A stretch of DNA of 64,000 bases from Platerodrilus igneus. Lineage: Eukaryota > Arthropoda > Insecta > Coleoptera > Lycidae. Position numbers and translations under genes: made by a program. The notes under the pieces were generated by a model, which searched no databases, was not told the DNA's origin, and saw only the letters and a program-made list of their open reading frames with translations. Positions 32,673 through 45,429 of this stretch are shown here, piece after piece. The DNA is taken from NCBI GenBank assembly GCA_036346225.1, contig JARFIW010000139.1, positions 5,642,001 through 5,706,000 of the forward strand, written 5' to 3'. Numbering within the stretch: position 1 is the stretch's first letter; the number at the start of each line of letters is the position of its first letter.

Positions 32673-34611
32673 GCACACAGTCAAATATCAAAAGAGAAGG
32701 ACGTTAATCAAACGCTACTGATAACCAAGAAGACAAAGGAAGGGGCGTGCAGTGAAATAAATGACACTCCCCAATGACGGATTCAGATTTACGTTAGTTG
32801 TGTTTTGAAAGACATGCTTCAAGGACACAACAGATTTTTAAAAGAACGTGCTCAATTAACAACACTTTAAATTTAATTAATAATAAAAGATAACTTTAAA
32901 ACATGTAAAGATTTTCTGTTAATTTAGTTTCTTATCAATTCAATGCACAGTATTTGTATTTACAATCAATATATTAGAAAATAGAAAATATTCTTTGCGT
33001 AAAATAAAACATTATTGCTACATAAATTTTGAACACAACTGAGATAGATTATCAAGTTGTGTAACAATCAAATGCTTTAAAGGTAACTTTAAAAATTAAG
33101 CCCTAAAGTATAATTAAAATGTCAATTTAATATTACTTTCCGTTCGTAGAATACAAAACATAATATTTTTAGACTTAGATTTTAAATAACATTCTGAAGA
33201 ATTTTCAACTTCATTATAATCGACTACCAAAACATTTAAATGTTTACATATCTTGGATCAGACAATCAATTTTAATAACTAACTATTTCACTTTTAAATG
33301 ATTTCTATCATAAAAATAAGCCTAACAAGTGATAGAAACATTATAATCTAGGATGGAATTTTTTATGTAAGTTTTAAAACCTTTACGCACCAACGGTTTC
33401 TTAAATGAATTTATTAATTCTTCTCCTTTAGTCTATTTTAGACTTCTATGCAGCAAATACAGGATTTTAATATAGCAATATCAAACAATGAGGCACAACC
33501 ATAAAGAGCGAAACACTTACCCTTGAAATAGTTAAATTAATGTAATCTTTCATTGTTGATTATGTATTTCGCGTACACAAAACGAACACCATCTGTGAAC
33601 TTTCACGACATAGCTGGTAGATCAGCAGCTGTTGCTGTAAGAAAGATATCAAACGATTCTATTTTTGAAGACGCAAAAATTATCTATTATTAAATTGGAA
33701 TTTGCTCTTCTTCCAAGACGAATCTTGATCTGCATATAACATGAAAATGGAAATCTTCAACAACTTGAACTAACATAAAATAAATACTTCCCTAGATCTT
33801 AATTTTATTTTTAGTGCATTCTTTTAACGCATCTATTCAGTGCATCTTTAGTAGATCCCTTTAGTGCACTTTTAGTGACACCGTTAGTGTTTTTGCTGAA
33901 ACGAAGGAAATATCTTTCGATTAATTAAGACCAGCTTCATTGACGATCAACAGAATAAATACTATTATTTATTTAGTGAACGACTACATTAAAACACCTC
34001 ACCGTGGATCTATGCCAAAAGTCTCATCAGAAACAATCATCTATTAAAAATGGCGATACGCCAGTCGACCGCTGAGAGGGATATCGAAGACATCCTTTCT
34101 CGTCCGTAGGACAATGCCAACTGCCCGTACATGTTACGTAATGGAATGACGAACAAAAATATCAACGCTTGCTATTGGTGCATTCCGTTGAAAGAAAGCA
34201 AGGTTAAAACAAACTTGTTCAATAAAATTATGGTCAATTCGTTGCTTAAGACCATATTTGCGATAATTCTACACAAAACATTGTCCGTTATTTCTAAAGA
34301 ATATGTATGTAACATAAATCTGATATTTTGTATGTGTAGGATTTATTATTTTGAGAAACATGATTACCGAATGTTTTAACACTAATAATAATACCATTTG
34401 ACGATCTCAAATTGCCTGTGGGAATTTTATATCGTTACAGATTTTGAAATAATATGACCAAAATAAGTCTCTTTTCCAAATAGAACTGTTTCGGCGATTA
34501 TAACCACAACGAAATAAAATCTTATAATTGTGAAATAGTATTTCGTAACTATGAAACACTTTAGAATAACGTCTCGCAGTTACAAATCACATCACAACTA
34601 CGAGACACATT
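32673..34611. other. Unassigned AT-rich DNA
   Basis: No gene recognised. At 33820-33890 there are several imperfect TTTAGTGCATC / TTTTAGTGCAC words in direct order. A possible donor, AAGGGTAAGTG on the minus strand, lies at about 33520; it does not join in frame with the candidate exon at 32670. Confidence 0.35.
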
Positions 34612-36110
34612 ATGAGATCAGGTCCGTGAAGTTGGCACCCCCAAATGGTAAATTTTTGAAAATGTACATAGAATTCGTTTGCCCACGATTTGCCTACGTT
34701 TGGCCAACACAAATTTTCGTTTGCCCACCTCTCAATAAAAAGTTATGAGCAAAACAAAAAATGGAGCAAAATTTTAATCCAGCACCCCCATGCAAAGCAT
34801 TCTTCAATTCGTTAGTAGAATTTTATTGCCCACGATTTGCCCACGTTTTGCCCACGTTTGCCCAACACAATTTTTTATTTGCCCACCTTTTTAAAAAAAA
34901 GTTATTGCTAAATAAAAAAATTGGGAAACCGTGAAGTTAGCACCCCAATTGCAAAATTTTTCAAAACCATAAATTTTCGTTTTTCCACCTACCTATAAAA
35001 ATTTATGAACAAAATAAAAAGCGAAGCAAACCCCATCCAAAAATTCTTCAATTTGTGAGCAGAATTGGATTGTCCACGATTTGTCCATGTTTGCGCAACC
35101 AAAAGTTTTATTTGCACACACTTTAAAAAAGTTATAGTTAAATAAAAAAATTGCGGAAATTTTCCAAGATGCACATAGAATTCGTTTACCCAGGTTTGCC
35201 CAGCACAAATTTTTGTTTGCCCACCCCGCAAAGGATAGTTATAAATGAAATAATACGGACAATCATTTAATATGAGCAATTCTGGTGCATTTTTTTCGCA
35301 TTGAGGGCTGAAATCGTTTGCCCATGCGTTAATGTTGTATGCCCACCCCATAAAAGATAATTACAAATAAAATAATACGGACAATCATTTAATATGAGCA
35401 ATTCTGGTGCATTTTTTTCGCATTGAGGGCTGAAATCGTTTGCCCATGCGTTAATGTTGTTTGCCCTCACCGCATAGGATAGTTATAAATAAAATAATAC
35501 GGACAATCATCTAGTATGATAGTAGGCAAGCGAAAAGAACGAGTGGGCAAGCGATTCCAGCTCTCAATGCGTAAAAAATACTTCAGAATTGCTCATACGA
35601 GATGATTGTCCGTATTGTTTTATTTATAACTATCCTTTGCGGGGTGGGCAAACAACATTAACGCATGGACAAACGAAAAGAACGAGTGGGCAAACGATTC
35701 CAGCCCTCAATGCGTAAAAATGCATCAGAATTGCTCATATTAGATGATTGTTCGTATTATTTTATTTATAACTATCCTTTCCGGGGTGGATAAACAAAAA
35801 TTTGTGCTAGGCAAACGTAGACACGCGAATTCTATGTGCATTTTGAAAAATTTCGTAATTTTTATATTTAACTATAACTTTTTTAAAGGGTGGGTAAATA
35901 AAAATTTTGGTTGGGCAAACGTGGACAAATCGTGGACAATCAAATGGGTGGATTAAAATTTTGCTCCATTTTTTGTTTTGCTCATAACTTTTTATTGGGA
36001 GGTGGGCAAACGAAAATTTGTGTTAGTCAAACGTGGGCAAATCGTGGACCAACGAATTCTATGTACATTTTCAAAAATTTGGTGGTGCTTCACGGACCTT
36101 GAGATATCTC
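34612..36110. mobile_element. Foldback-like element 3 with arrayed arms
   Basis: An inverted structure. The left end AGGTCCGTGAAG (34620) is matched by CTTCACGGACCT (ending 36099). Both sides continue through GAAAATGTACATAGAATTCG and GCCCACGATTTGCC-type words. The outer arms are built of diverged units of about 150 bp (about 3.5 left, about 2 right) and the inner arms of about 122-bp units (starting 35219, 35341 and 35463 on the left; inverted at 35525-35805). TGAGAT flanks both ends, but weak inverted similarity continues further out (ATCTCATAA), so the true termini and duplication are unresolved. No protein is encoded. Confidence 0.7.
35219..35520 (+). repeat. 122-bp tandem units, foldback 3 left inner arm
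   Basis: About 2.4 units beginning GCCCACCCCGCAAAGGATAG and its variants at 35341 and 35463, each containing CGGACAATCAT and TTCGCATTGAGGGCTGAA. The complement follows at 35525-35805. Confidence 0.8.
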
Positions 36111-37009
36111 ATAAACACGAGTTGAATTGTCTTACAATTATGAAATAATAAAAGCGCGTATTTTACTAATAGCGAGGACTAAAACTATTGTACATTTCTG
36201 GAAAGCTGCAAGAGACCTTTCCCTGCTACAAATGATAAAGAAACAGTTGAGGTAGGGGTCATTGATTATGGGGAGTTTTTTATGTAAAAGTAAAGAGATT
36301 AGAATGTTGAGAAAACTTTGGAAAACATGCTGTTTTTTTAAAAATGGTGCTGATAATTTAGTAAACGAATACTTTATTAATACAAATAAAACGTTTATCG
36401 TGCTTTACATGTGGCTTTTTTTATAATGGTTGATGTCTTACTAATTGAAAATATAATATTAATACAAATTAAATGCATTATTATCAGCAAAAATAAAACA
36501 AAAGGCTTATCGCACTTTACAGAATTTTTATATTTTCTTTTTTAAAATAATAGTTGATAATTACTAGTTGAATACATTCTTAATACAAATTAAATACATT
36601 GTTGTCATCAAAAATCAAATCTCATTTTACACTCGTTATATGGTGTTTTTTTTTAAATAAAGGCCGATAATTACTAATCGAATAATTATTAATATTGCCA
36701 ATCGGGGCTGATATGATATGCACACTCCTATACAATTTTTAGCAAACACATAAAAAACACTGAATTTTATGGCTTTCAAAACTAAAGCCACATATAAGGT
36801 TAAAAGGAACGTAAAGTGAACCATAAATTAGTAAAAAGAATCAAAATTGTACATCATGGGACTAATACGATACACGCGTGGGGCTAAAGTGATACAACCT
36901 TGTATCTCACTGGTTTTGGACCATATGGGTAAGATGAGACAATGTTGATGTACCCCAGGGTCTAGTGTGTCACTAGAATTTTTTTAATATCGTACTGCGA
37001 CGGAGTTGT
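36111..37009. other. AT-rich DNA with faint repetition
   Basis: No gene. Three diverged stretches of about 110 bp near 36340-36660 share TTTATATTTTCTTTTT / GATAATTACTA and ATTAATACAAATTAAATGCA words, suggesting an old tandem repeat. Confidence 0.35.
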
Positions 37010-37800
37010 GTCGGTTGAAAACGAAGAAACGAATGATAGCAACATGTATAAGCCTAAGATTAGCGATTGGGTTGTAGTTGAATTTCGTACGAAAAAGAAG
37101 ATTTTGCACTACGTTGCTCAAATGCTAAATCAAAAATGTTGAAGGAAAATGGTCAACAGCTGATGTCATTCACAACTCAAAGATAAATGTGAAAATAACA
37201 CAATTTGTTTTTTGAAGAAACTAGTACGCGTTTCATTTGTTGAAACAAAAGATGTGATGGAACAGTTATAAGAACCTGAACTTGGACAAAAACAAGAGTT
37301 AATTGTTAACAATCTTTTGATAATTTCAATATTCGGTAATTTATTACATAAGGCGTTTTTATATTGCTTGATTTTATATGGTCCATTTTTATTGAAAGAA
37401 ATTGTCTATAAAAATGGACCATATGAAATCAAGAAATATAAAAATGCCTTATGTAAAAAATTACTAAATATTGAAGTTATCAAAAGATTTGTTCAAAATT
37501 ATCTCTTGTTTTTGTCCAAGTTCAGGTTCTTCTAACTGTTATTCCATCACATCTTTTCTTTCAAGAAGTGAAACGCCTTCTGGTTTCTTTCAAAAAAAAA
37601 TTGTGCTATTTCCACACTTATCTACGTGTCTTGTAAATTTGTTCAAACTGTTCATCATTTACCTTCAATATTCGTGATTTTCCTAACGTAATGCAAATTA
37701 GTCTTCTTCGCACGCAATTTAGCTACAACCCAATCGCTAATCTTAGGTTTATACATATTGCTATCACTCGTTTTTTCGTTTCCAATCAGCTCTTCAAATT
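37010..37800. repeat. Long inverted repeat of transposase-derived sequence
   Basis: Two arms of nearly 400 bp (about 37010-37390 and 37410-37800) are inverted copies separated by about 20 bp. The centre lies in AAATGGACCATAT...ATATGGTCCATTT. In the rightward reading of the left arm, and leftward reading of the right arm, both encode the pattern MYKPKISDWVV followed by a Lys-rich HYV block. This resembles the short C-terminal domain found at the end of some arthropod pogo/Tigger-type transposases (W-V-F-KK-YVG). Frames are broken in both arms. Confidence 0.7.
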
Positions 37801-38879
37801 ACAGATCTAACTGCTCTGCTCTCTAAATTTCTCTTATGAGATCACTTTTAGTTTCTTAGGTAGCTTTCACGTCTTCTTTTCCTATGATCACATCCTCCGA
37901 AGTAGTCCGCTGTCGGAAATCCGAATGGGGGACTATTTTAACTATAGAATCTTTTACCCCAGAGGACGCCATCATCTTAAAAACAATTCTAGTGAGCTTG
38001 AACTTGGGAGGTAATGTGTTGGTTTCCCGTTGCCTTCCACATCGCAGTAGTGTGTCTTAGAATGCCATACCTACCCCTATGGTCTATGTCATTCTAAGTA
38101 CCGAAAAAGCTGCTGCCTCTTTGGGGAACCTGTCTTAATCTGGTTCCTCACTAAAGACCCCACTAATTTGGTTATATCTATAGTTCGGCTTTTTAACCCA
38201 CTGAAACATGTAAGTCATTCTACCCGATCTAGTATTCTAGAACTTTCCAAGGTGTAGGTTCGTTCAGAAAAGAAGCATGATATCTTTAAGAATATGAAAA
38301 TTCGTGTTTCTCCATTTACTTAAAATTACCCTCCAAATATCCCTAAGAGGAATATAAACGATATATTTTGTTGAATACTTTCACTCATGAAATCCTTTTG
38401 CGATATCGTAATCACATATTTTAACTTCCATAGTTTATTAGGTATTTAAAATAAACTTATGTAAAAGTTTTATGAAAACAACTAAAGTCGATCGATTATT
38501 GGAAATCTACGTCAATCTCATGTTTATTGACGTTTTATGAATTTGCACATTCTAGCAGATCAATTGTATTTTAATATTTTGCATAACTGTGATTATTTTT
38601 GAATAAATCATTTTATAAGGACGGTTAATCAATCGTTTGTTACACTAACACACTTTTTCCTTAATATAACCTTCAATCTCATGTTAAGATTTGGGTGAAA
38701 CTTTTGGATACTTTTATGTAAGTACAACTCATATTAATTTGTATAAGAAGTTGTACTAAAAGTATTTGATATCTGGCACTAACAAGTAATAACTAAGTCA
38801 CTTGTTATGTAAAGGATCCAATATTTTTTCGCGCCAATTAGCTGTTTATTACCGAGGTGTCCATACGGTCTCTGCAACT
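37801..38879. other. Unassigned DNA
   Basis: No gene recognised. A small palindromic pair, AGTACAACTCATATTAA and GTTGTACT, lies near 38725-38760. Confidence 0.35.
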
Positions 38880-39599
38880 GGTGTTTACCAACACTAATCG
38901 CAATGCCGAACTAGACACTGACGGCGACCGACCTCATGAAGCAACCGCTTGCGCAGAAACGAACATCTGTCATTTTCACCGACGAAATTGGCGTGAGCAA
39001 CTGCCGTCCTAGAGACCAGTAGTCGTCGTCTTCCAAGAACGACACGAAGAAAAAGACTGCGTCGACAGACGTCATCAACCCATTCGCAGGGGTCGCTCAC
39101 AGAACAACCCTATTAACCGACAAGACATCAACGTGTGACAAAAATCCGTAGAGGAATCAAACCTTTGTGAAACTGACAAACTCTTTAAACAAAACCAAAG
39201 ACAATCAACCGCCAACGCAACACCACCTTTACATCCGACAATAAGTAGCAAGATACTGTATAATTAGAGTAAGGACACCTACACTTACGGCCACGTCTCC
39301 GGTGCTCTACCCAAAAGTTCTACGTTGGGTTTAAACGCGAATAATTACGTGCTTCATATAAATTTAACTTCAAATTTAATTAATCGTTAAATATAATTTA
39401 TAAACTAAAACTAAAGTTAGCGTTTAAATAATGGTACCCATAGCGTTGACTTTGGAGTGTGTCTGATCAACAAGACTCTAGCAAAAAGTAAAAAGGGGAT
39501 CCGTAAAACCGGATAGCAGCCGCCGACTCTGCTTACCCGTGTGACCTCAAGGGTCCACTTAAAACTATCCAAATCTAGCTAAAATTATTCGAAAGTATC

Positions 39600-40574
39600 A
39601 AGATATAGCTCATCTACGTGGAAAAGTTCCCAGACTTCCTGGATCACGCCAAGACCATAAACGGCCTTCTCAAGAAGAATGTAGACACGCACGGGCTTCG
39701 GCACAAGAGCCACGTATCTACGTAGTAGACGTTACTGAGTTTTGATTTCTGCAAAACTACCTAAAGAAAAATAACATCAAATCCATACCTACATCATAAA
39801 GGTAGAGCGTGAGATAAAGTAATCATTTGAGGGCTTGCTAATAACATTTCCACTGACGATGTCAAGCACGAACTTTCCAACAGAGGCTACTGAGTGACCC
39901 ACGTGACAAAACTAACTACAAAACAAAGACCGAAACTACTGCAACTCGTTCCTTGTAATCCTGAAAAATTAGTTTATCTCCAGAAAAATATACAAGCACA
40001 CCGACCTCCTCTACTGCAGTCGCGTCTAGGTTATCACCTTCGTCTGCCAGAGGTTCGGGCACTCCAGTCTCAACTGCCCTACGTGTCTGAAGTGTGCTAG
40101 ACAGCACCACACAGCACAGTGCAAGAGGAGTAGAGAAGAAACACCCACATGTTTAAACTGCAATAACCTACATCCCAACAACTATAGGAATTGTCTTGCG
40201 CACCAGCACTACCTACAGCGAACAAACAGGACGCTTCCTACACAGCCCCGACCCTACTACAATTGGCTACAGATACCGGCACCGAAGAGGAGGAAGGATG
40301 GACCAAAGTAGGACGTGGACGACTTAAACCTATCAAGCCCCAAACTAATGAGCCACCGACGAACACGATACCAGCGCTGAAGAAACCACCATCGAGCGTA
40401 GTTCCAACGGAATTCCACCCATCAGCTTATGCCCATCCAAAGGTTACACATCAGCCTGCCAACACAGCTGATGCCTTCATCATCGAGCCACACCGACTCG
40501 AGTACACACTCCGATCAAGAGTTCGGGTCGACCAATCGGAAGACCACCCAACCAACAACGGAAACCAAACGTAA
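39600..40574 (+). pseudogene. LINE B ORF1, RNA-binding protein with CCHC knuckles
   Basis: ORF1 proteins of Jockey elements coat the element RNA. In shifting plus frames, the RRM-like core is represented by VTHVTKLTTKQRPKLLQLV (about 39895-39950). The knuckle region at 40045-40200 reads CQRFGHSSLNCPTCLKCARQ, then HTAQC and CLNCNNLHPNNYRNC, that is, three CCHC-type knuckles. The tail, 40191-40574, is Pro/Thr-rich. Frameshifts near 40040 and 40190 inactivate it. Confidence 0.8.
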
Positions 40575-40760
40575 GCACCAATAACCTCAGCCAACCGTAC
40601 CATTCCAGACACCGCAGTTCCGTAAGCTTCATCAAAAGACGGCAACTCCACCTTCAAGAAAATCTTACACAAGCTAATGCAGACTGCCTGAAAGGGCATC
40701 AGCGCCTACGTGGCTAACAAATCATCTGAGCTACCCTGAGTAACATTATCTCGTTCTTCA

Positions 40761-41445
40761 ATGGATAATACGACCCGAAACATGAACCTGATGGTCCTCT
40801 ACTGCAAGGTCTACAGAATTCAAAGCCAAAGACCACAACTGAAACACTTCCTACAGCAGTACGACATGGACGTAGCCCTAATTGGACAAACTAAACTTAC
40901 GATGCCAAAGTATCTAGGAGTAGACGACTACAAGACCTACAGAAAGGACGGAACGCTCCAACCGGGACATCATGCTCATGGTGATGCTGGTGCATAAACG
41001 CATATCCCACCTCCCAGTAAACCTGCATCAGATGCTGTAGTATAAATCCAAACCAATCACTCACTTCTGAAACTAATAGCGGTCTACAGAAGCTCTAGAA
41101 ACGTTTGACCAAAATCTGAAGACATACTTTTTGGAGGAGACACACCAACATTAATCGCCGGCGATCTTAACGCTAAACATACCTCATACGGTCCCACAGT
41201 GGATAACCCAGGCGAAAAAGTACTCTTTGCTCACGTAACAGGAAGAAATTCTGACGTAGTGCGACCGGACATTCGACCAGAATCCCTCCCAATGCCGATC
41301 TGCCGCCAGACACACGGGACATAATGGTCATCAAAACCATCTCGTACCATATCTTGACAGATGTCATCGAGGACCTTAGCTCCGACCATCTTCCAGTCAT
41401 CGTTGCACTAAACACGAACCCTAAATTTGATTTCCAATACTCCAC
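40761..41445 (+). pseudogene. LINE B apurinic endonuclease
   Basis: Blocks in order: QRPQLKHFLQQYDMDVALIG followed by QTKL (the usual catalytic E of 'GETKL' is Q here), then GVDDYKTYRKDG. After frame changes come LIAGDLNAKHTSYGP (about 41150-41190, catalytic D and N) and EDLSSDHLPVIVALNT (about 41370-41415, catalytic D and H). These are the APE-family active-site motifs. The enzyme would have nicked target DNA. E-to-Q plus frameshifts make it dead. Confidence 0.85.
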
Positions 41446-41540
41446 CCGTAGATACTACATTGGCCAGGAAGCGTTTTTTTATACCTATAAATTTTGAGTT
41501 TTGCCGAACTCTGGCTATTCCAAGCAAGTTAGGGATTTTT

Positions 41541-41542
41541 AA

Positions 41543-41574
<32 letters not shown>

Positions 41575-41608
41575 CGGGCGTGCGTGCGCGTGTGTGTGTG
41601 TGTGTCTC
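41541..41608 (+). repeat. TG microsatellite
   Basis: A run of TG dinucleotides with interruptions CGTGCGGGCGTGCGTGCGCG. The 'proteins' read from it on either strand are artefacts. Confidence 0.95.
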
Positions 41609-43059
41609 ACACCACACAGGATCTACATTATGCCTAACCGAAGTGTGAAAAATGCTCGCCTAACATTTTTAAGCAATCTGTGTCGGGAATCGAGCAGGGA
41701 TAGCCCATCAAAACATGTGTTTTCCAAACGAAACGGCAATTGAAATGCGCAGCAAATCAAAAATACATAGAGCTTGTATTAACCAATATTTACGCTTCGG
41801 TATTAGAAATAATAACTTTCCTACGGCATAAGGAAATTGAATGAAATAACAACTATTTTCAAATTCTCAAACTGCATTATCCACCACAATTTAGAAACAT
41901 ATTCAACACACCAGAAATTAACTTAAGATATTAATTGCGCTGTAAGTGCAACTTAGATAATTATTATTTAGTAAAGCTTCTTCACTTATCAATTGATGAA
42001 TTCTAAATTCTGGGAACACTCTGATTTCAACTGATAGGTTGCCATGTCGCTACCATTAGGAACATCAAATCGTGGCCAACTGGCACGTTTTAAAACCCTA
42101 TACAGAGTAACCAAGCAAAAGGTATCTTTCGAGACATCTTGCTTAAGCCACCTCTAACAACTTGTAACCATTTTTTTGGCTGTGTAAAATAATTGCTTTT
42201 CGAAATAACGTAGAAGTGTTAAGGCAACAGAAAAATAATAAAAAAATTCGCCAAGGATATTTATCTGCAAATTTTGATAGATTTCCGAATTTTTAATTTC
42301 TTGGTCCAATATGGAAAACAACATGCGATTTGTTATTTTCTGGTGTGGTTCAATTATAAGGCTACATTCAACATTTTGTACCCTCAATCATGTAGAAAAC
42401 AATTCAGTCGTTTTGAAATCTGGTTTGTAAAGGCATAAATAGCAATATAATTTTCCAAAAGTCCGTGTAAACACCATATTGTTCACTCAAGGTTTTCAAT
42501 TTATTCCATACACACGGCAGATGGGCTTTAAACATTTGTTTTGATAAGATATCCCCCGGTTGAACTGTATTTGCAAGTAATTTTCTGAATCCGTCTACTT
42601 TCACATCATATTCGAGCCAAACAGGTTGAGAAGTAAGCGATGCGCAAACAAACAGTAGGGCCAACAACAAACACCCAGTAGTGCCAACAACAAAATCCTG
42701 TACGGCCAATAAAAATCCAAAAAGCAGGCAAAATGCAATAGAATCAAGAACCATCTTAGCTCACATGTATCCTCTAACCAAACAACACTGTTAAACATCC
42801 CTGAGTTCATCTATCACGTAAGACATCAGTCTGTGGCCATCGCCTTGGGTCACCGTAAGCAACCAACGGTCAATGGTTAAGGGTGAGTAATTTTTGCATG
42901 ATCTCAAAAGGATTTTTTTTTGTTTTTATAATCCCCTTTCTTCACGGCTAATTCGAGCCTCGAAAACCTATATCATTCCAGTCTCTGAAACCCGGCACCT
43001 AACTGAGCAGAAATTGCAATTTTTTTGGTTGAGAAAAGTGCAAAAGATATAAAACAAAG
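41609..43059. other. Unassigned DNA with unrecognised open frames
   Basis: Minus-strand frames at 42154-42387 and 42404-42754 have fairly protein-like composition. The second starts with a hydrophobic stretch and contains FRKLLANTVQPGDILSKQMF. They lie close together in different frames and could be one decayed gene. I recognise no family and call nothing. Confidence 0.25.
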
Positions 43060-43477
43060 ATTAGTACAAGGGCGTGCTGCATTCGATAAGAAAAAGGAAT
43101 TAGTATGTTCGAAGATAACAAACACTGAAACAAGGAAAAGATTTCTGAGAGCATATGTGTACTGTACTGTTATGAAACGTGAATAGTAAGAGAAGCGGAT
43201 ATGATGAATATATCATGAACAGAGTTAAAAACAAAGAGGTACTAGAAATGGCAGAAGAAGAAAGAAATATGTGAAAAATAGTAAATAAAATAGGTGAGAG
43301 GATGATGAGACACATACTAAGGCATGAGGAATAGTACGGGATATATGAGAAGCAGAGAAAGGATAAATGAGAGGTAAAGGTAGACTTAGATTAGAGTACT
43401 GCACACAGATAGTGAAAGATTGTAGGCTGTGGAAATTTCAGGACAATATGTAGATTAGCTCAGAATAGGAAGCAATG
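43060..43477 (+). pseudogene. RTE-like LINE 3' end, left of foldback 2
   Basis: The plus-strand frame gives KNKEVLEMAEEERNM, then HILRHEE and, near the end, RLAQNRK. This follows the C-terminal region 'VLERVNEERSML...GHILRH...' of RTE-like LINE proteins, with stops. The tail was split by foldback 2: the next codons (QWRYAFNQLQN then stop) continue at 47013. The catalytic RT domain is absent. Confidence 0.7.
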
Positions 43478-43739
43478 ACGTTAGTGAAGCTAGCGGCCAC
43501 TATCTACCGGCCGCTAAATATGTATACACCTACCAATCCCCATCACTACAAAACCACGCTTATTGAACTGAACAAGCATTCCTATTGTTCAATTATGTTT
43601 CCTATATTGACCCAATTATCTTTACGCATTTTAAATCTAAGGGTGATTCAAGCTAAATAACTTTGAGATTCCTATATTATTCTTACGTGTATATTTTAAG
43701 CAGTTGCTCTTATAAATTGAAATACATGTAATTTTCTTA

Positions 43740-45345
43740 ACTTGTGTAAAACCTGCGCTCTTGAAACTTGTTAGACAGCTAGTGTAGGTATACTAAAACA
43801 ACACATACCTTTTACAGAAACGTGTTCGCCCCGGTTCACAAATTTTTTGGAATTTGCATAAGGACAACTTAGGCAAATTAAAATATTTCTTTCTCAGCTT
43901 CTGAAATCCCTGCGCTCTTGAAACTTGTTATACTGCTAGTGTAGGTGTACTAAAACAACCCATATCTTTTACAGAAACCCGTTCGCCCCGGTTCACTAAC
44001 TTTTTTGGAACTTGCGTAATGACACCATAAGAAAATTAAAATGTTTTTTCTTAGTTTTTATATGACCTGCGCTCTTAAAACTTGGTAGGCAGCTAGTGTA
44101 GGTATAGTAAAACAATACCTACTTTTTACAGAAACGTGTTCGACCCGGTTCACAAATTTTTGGGATTTGCGCAACGACACTAAAATAAAACTAAAAAATA
44201 TTTTTCTCTTAGCTTCCGCAAGACCTGCGCTCTTGAAACTTGGTAGGCGACTAGGGTAAGTGTACTAAAATAACACGTACCTTTTACAGAAACGTGCTCG
44301 CCCCGGTTCACAAATTTTTTGGAATTTGCATAAGGATAACTTAGGCAAATTAAAAAATTTTTTTGTCAGCTTCTGTAATACCTGCGCTCTTGAAACTGGT
44401 AGGCTCCTAGTGTAGGTGTACTAAAACAACCCATATCTTTTACAGAAACGTGTTCGCCCTGGTTCGCTAACTTTTTTGAAATTTGCGTAATGACACCATA
44501 AGAAAATTAAAAAAAAATTTTCTTGATTTCCGTAAGACCTACGGTCATGAAACTTGGTAGACAGCTAGAGTATGTATACTAAAACAACACATATCTTTCA
44601 CAGAAACGTGTTCCACCCGGTTCACAAATTTTTGGAATTTGCGTAATGACACCATAAGAAAATTAAAAATTTTTTTTAGCTTCTGTAAGACCTGCGCTCT
44701 TAAAACTTAGTAGGCAGTTAGGGTAAGTGAACTAAAATAACACATATCTTTTACAGACATATGTTCTCCCCGTTTTACTAATTTTTTGTAATTTGCGTAA
44801 TGACACCATAAGAAAATTAAAAAAAATTTTTTTTAGCTTCTGCGGAACCTGCGCTCTTGAAACCTGCTAGGCGGCTAGGGTAAGTGTACTACAACGACAC
44901 ATACTTTTTACAGAAACGTGTTCGCTCCGGTTCACAAATTTTTTGGAATTTGTATAAGGACAACTTAGGCAAATTAAAAATTTCTTTCTCAGCTTCTGTA
45001 ATACCTGTGCTTTTGAAACTACGTAGACTGCTAGTGTAGGTGTACTAAAACAATCCATATCTTTTACAGAAACGTGTTCGCCCCGGTTCACCAACTTTTT
45101 TGGAATTTGCGTAATGTCACCATAAGAAAATAAAATTTTTTTTTCTTAGTTTCTGTAAGGCCTGCGCTCTTAAAATTTGGTGGGCAGCTAGTGTAGGTAT
45201 ACTAAAACAACACATACTTTTTACAGAAACGTGTTCGATCCGGTTCACAAATTTTTTGGAATTTGCATAAGGACAACTTAGGCAAATTAAAAAATGTTTT
45301 TCTTGGTTTCTGTAAAACCTGCACTCTTGAAAGTTGGTATTCTGC
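43740..45345 (+). repeat. 157-bp tandem array, left arm of foldback 2
   Basis: About 10 units, recognised by CCTGCGCTCTTGAAACTTG (from 43752, then near 43909, 44068, 44225, 44382, ... 45318), each also with TTTTACAGAAACGTGTTCGC and CCGGTTCACAAATTTTT. Units are clearly more diverged from each other than those of foldback 1, so this array is older. The open frames in it are by-products. Confidence 0.9.
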
Positions 45346-45429
45346 AAGCCAAAACTGAACAGAATACACAATACTTAAAAAACAAGCAAGATTTTATGAC
45401 GAGCAAGATGGTTGCAAAGTCTACAACTT

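Larger units (their letters stand above)
38880..41450 (+). mobile_element. Jockey-clade LINE B, 3'-truncated
   Basis: Non-LTR retrotransposon on the plus strand, visible as a GC-richer island. It has a 5' region (from about 38880), ORF1 with zinc knuckles (to about 40574) and the ORF2 endonuclease (40761-41445). Coding similarity stops in the last endonuclease block and no reverse transcriptase follows. The break is unusual because LINEs usually lose the 5' end. Likely a later deletion or insertion removed the RT. Confidence 0.82.

Noticed and set aside
34613..36106. TGAGAT as a target-site duplication of foldback 3
   Set aside because: Inverted similarity seems to continue beyond it (ATCTCATAA on both sides), so the word may be part of the arms rather than duplicated target.
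38894..39100. Arg-rich minus-strand frame
   Set aside because: Shadow of the plus-strand 5' region of LINE B.
41427..41743. Val/Cys-rich proteins across the TG microsatellite
   Set aside because: Translations of a dinucleotide repeat.
42154..42754. Possible host gene on the minus strand
   Set aside because: Two adjacent frames look mildly protein-like, but there is no domain, splice structure or homologous copy to support a call.
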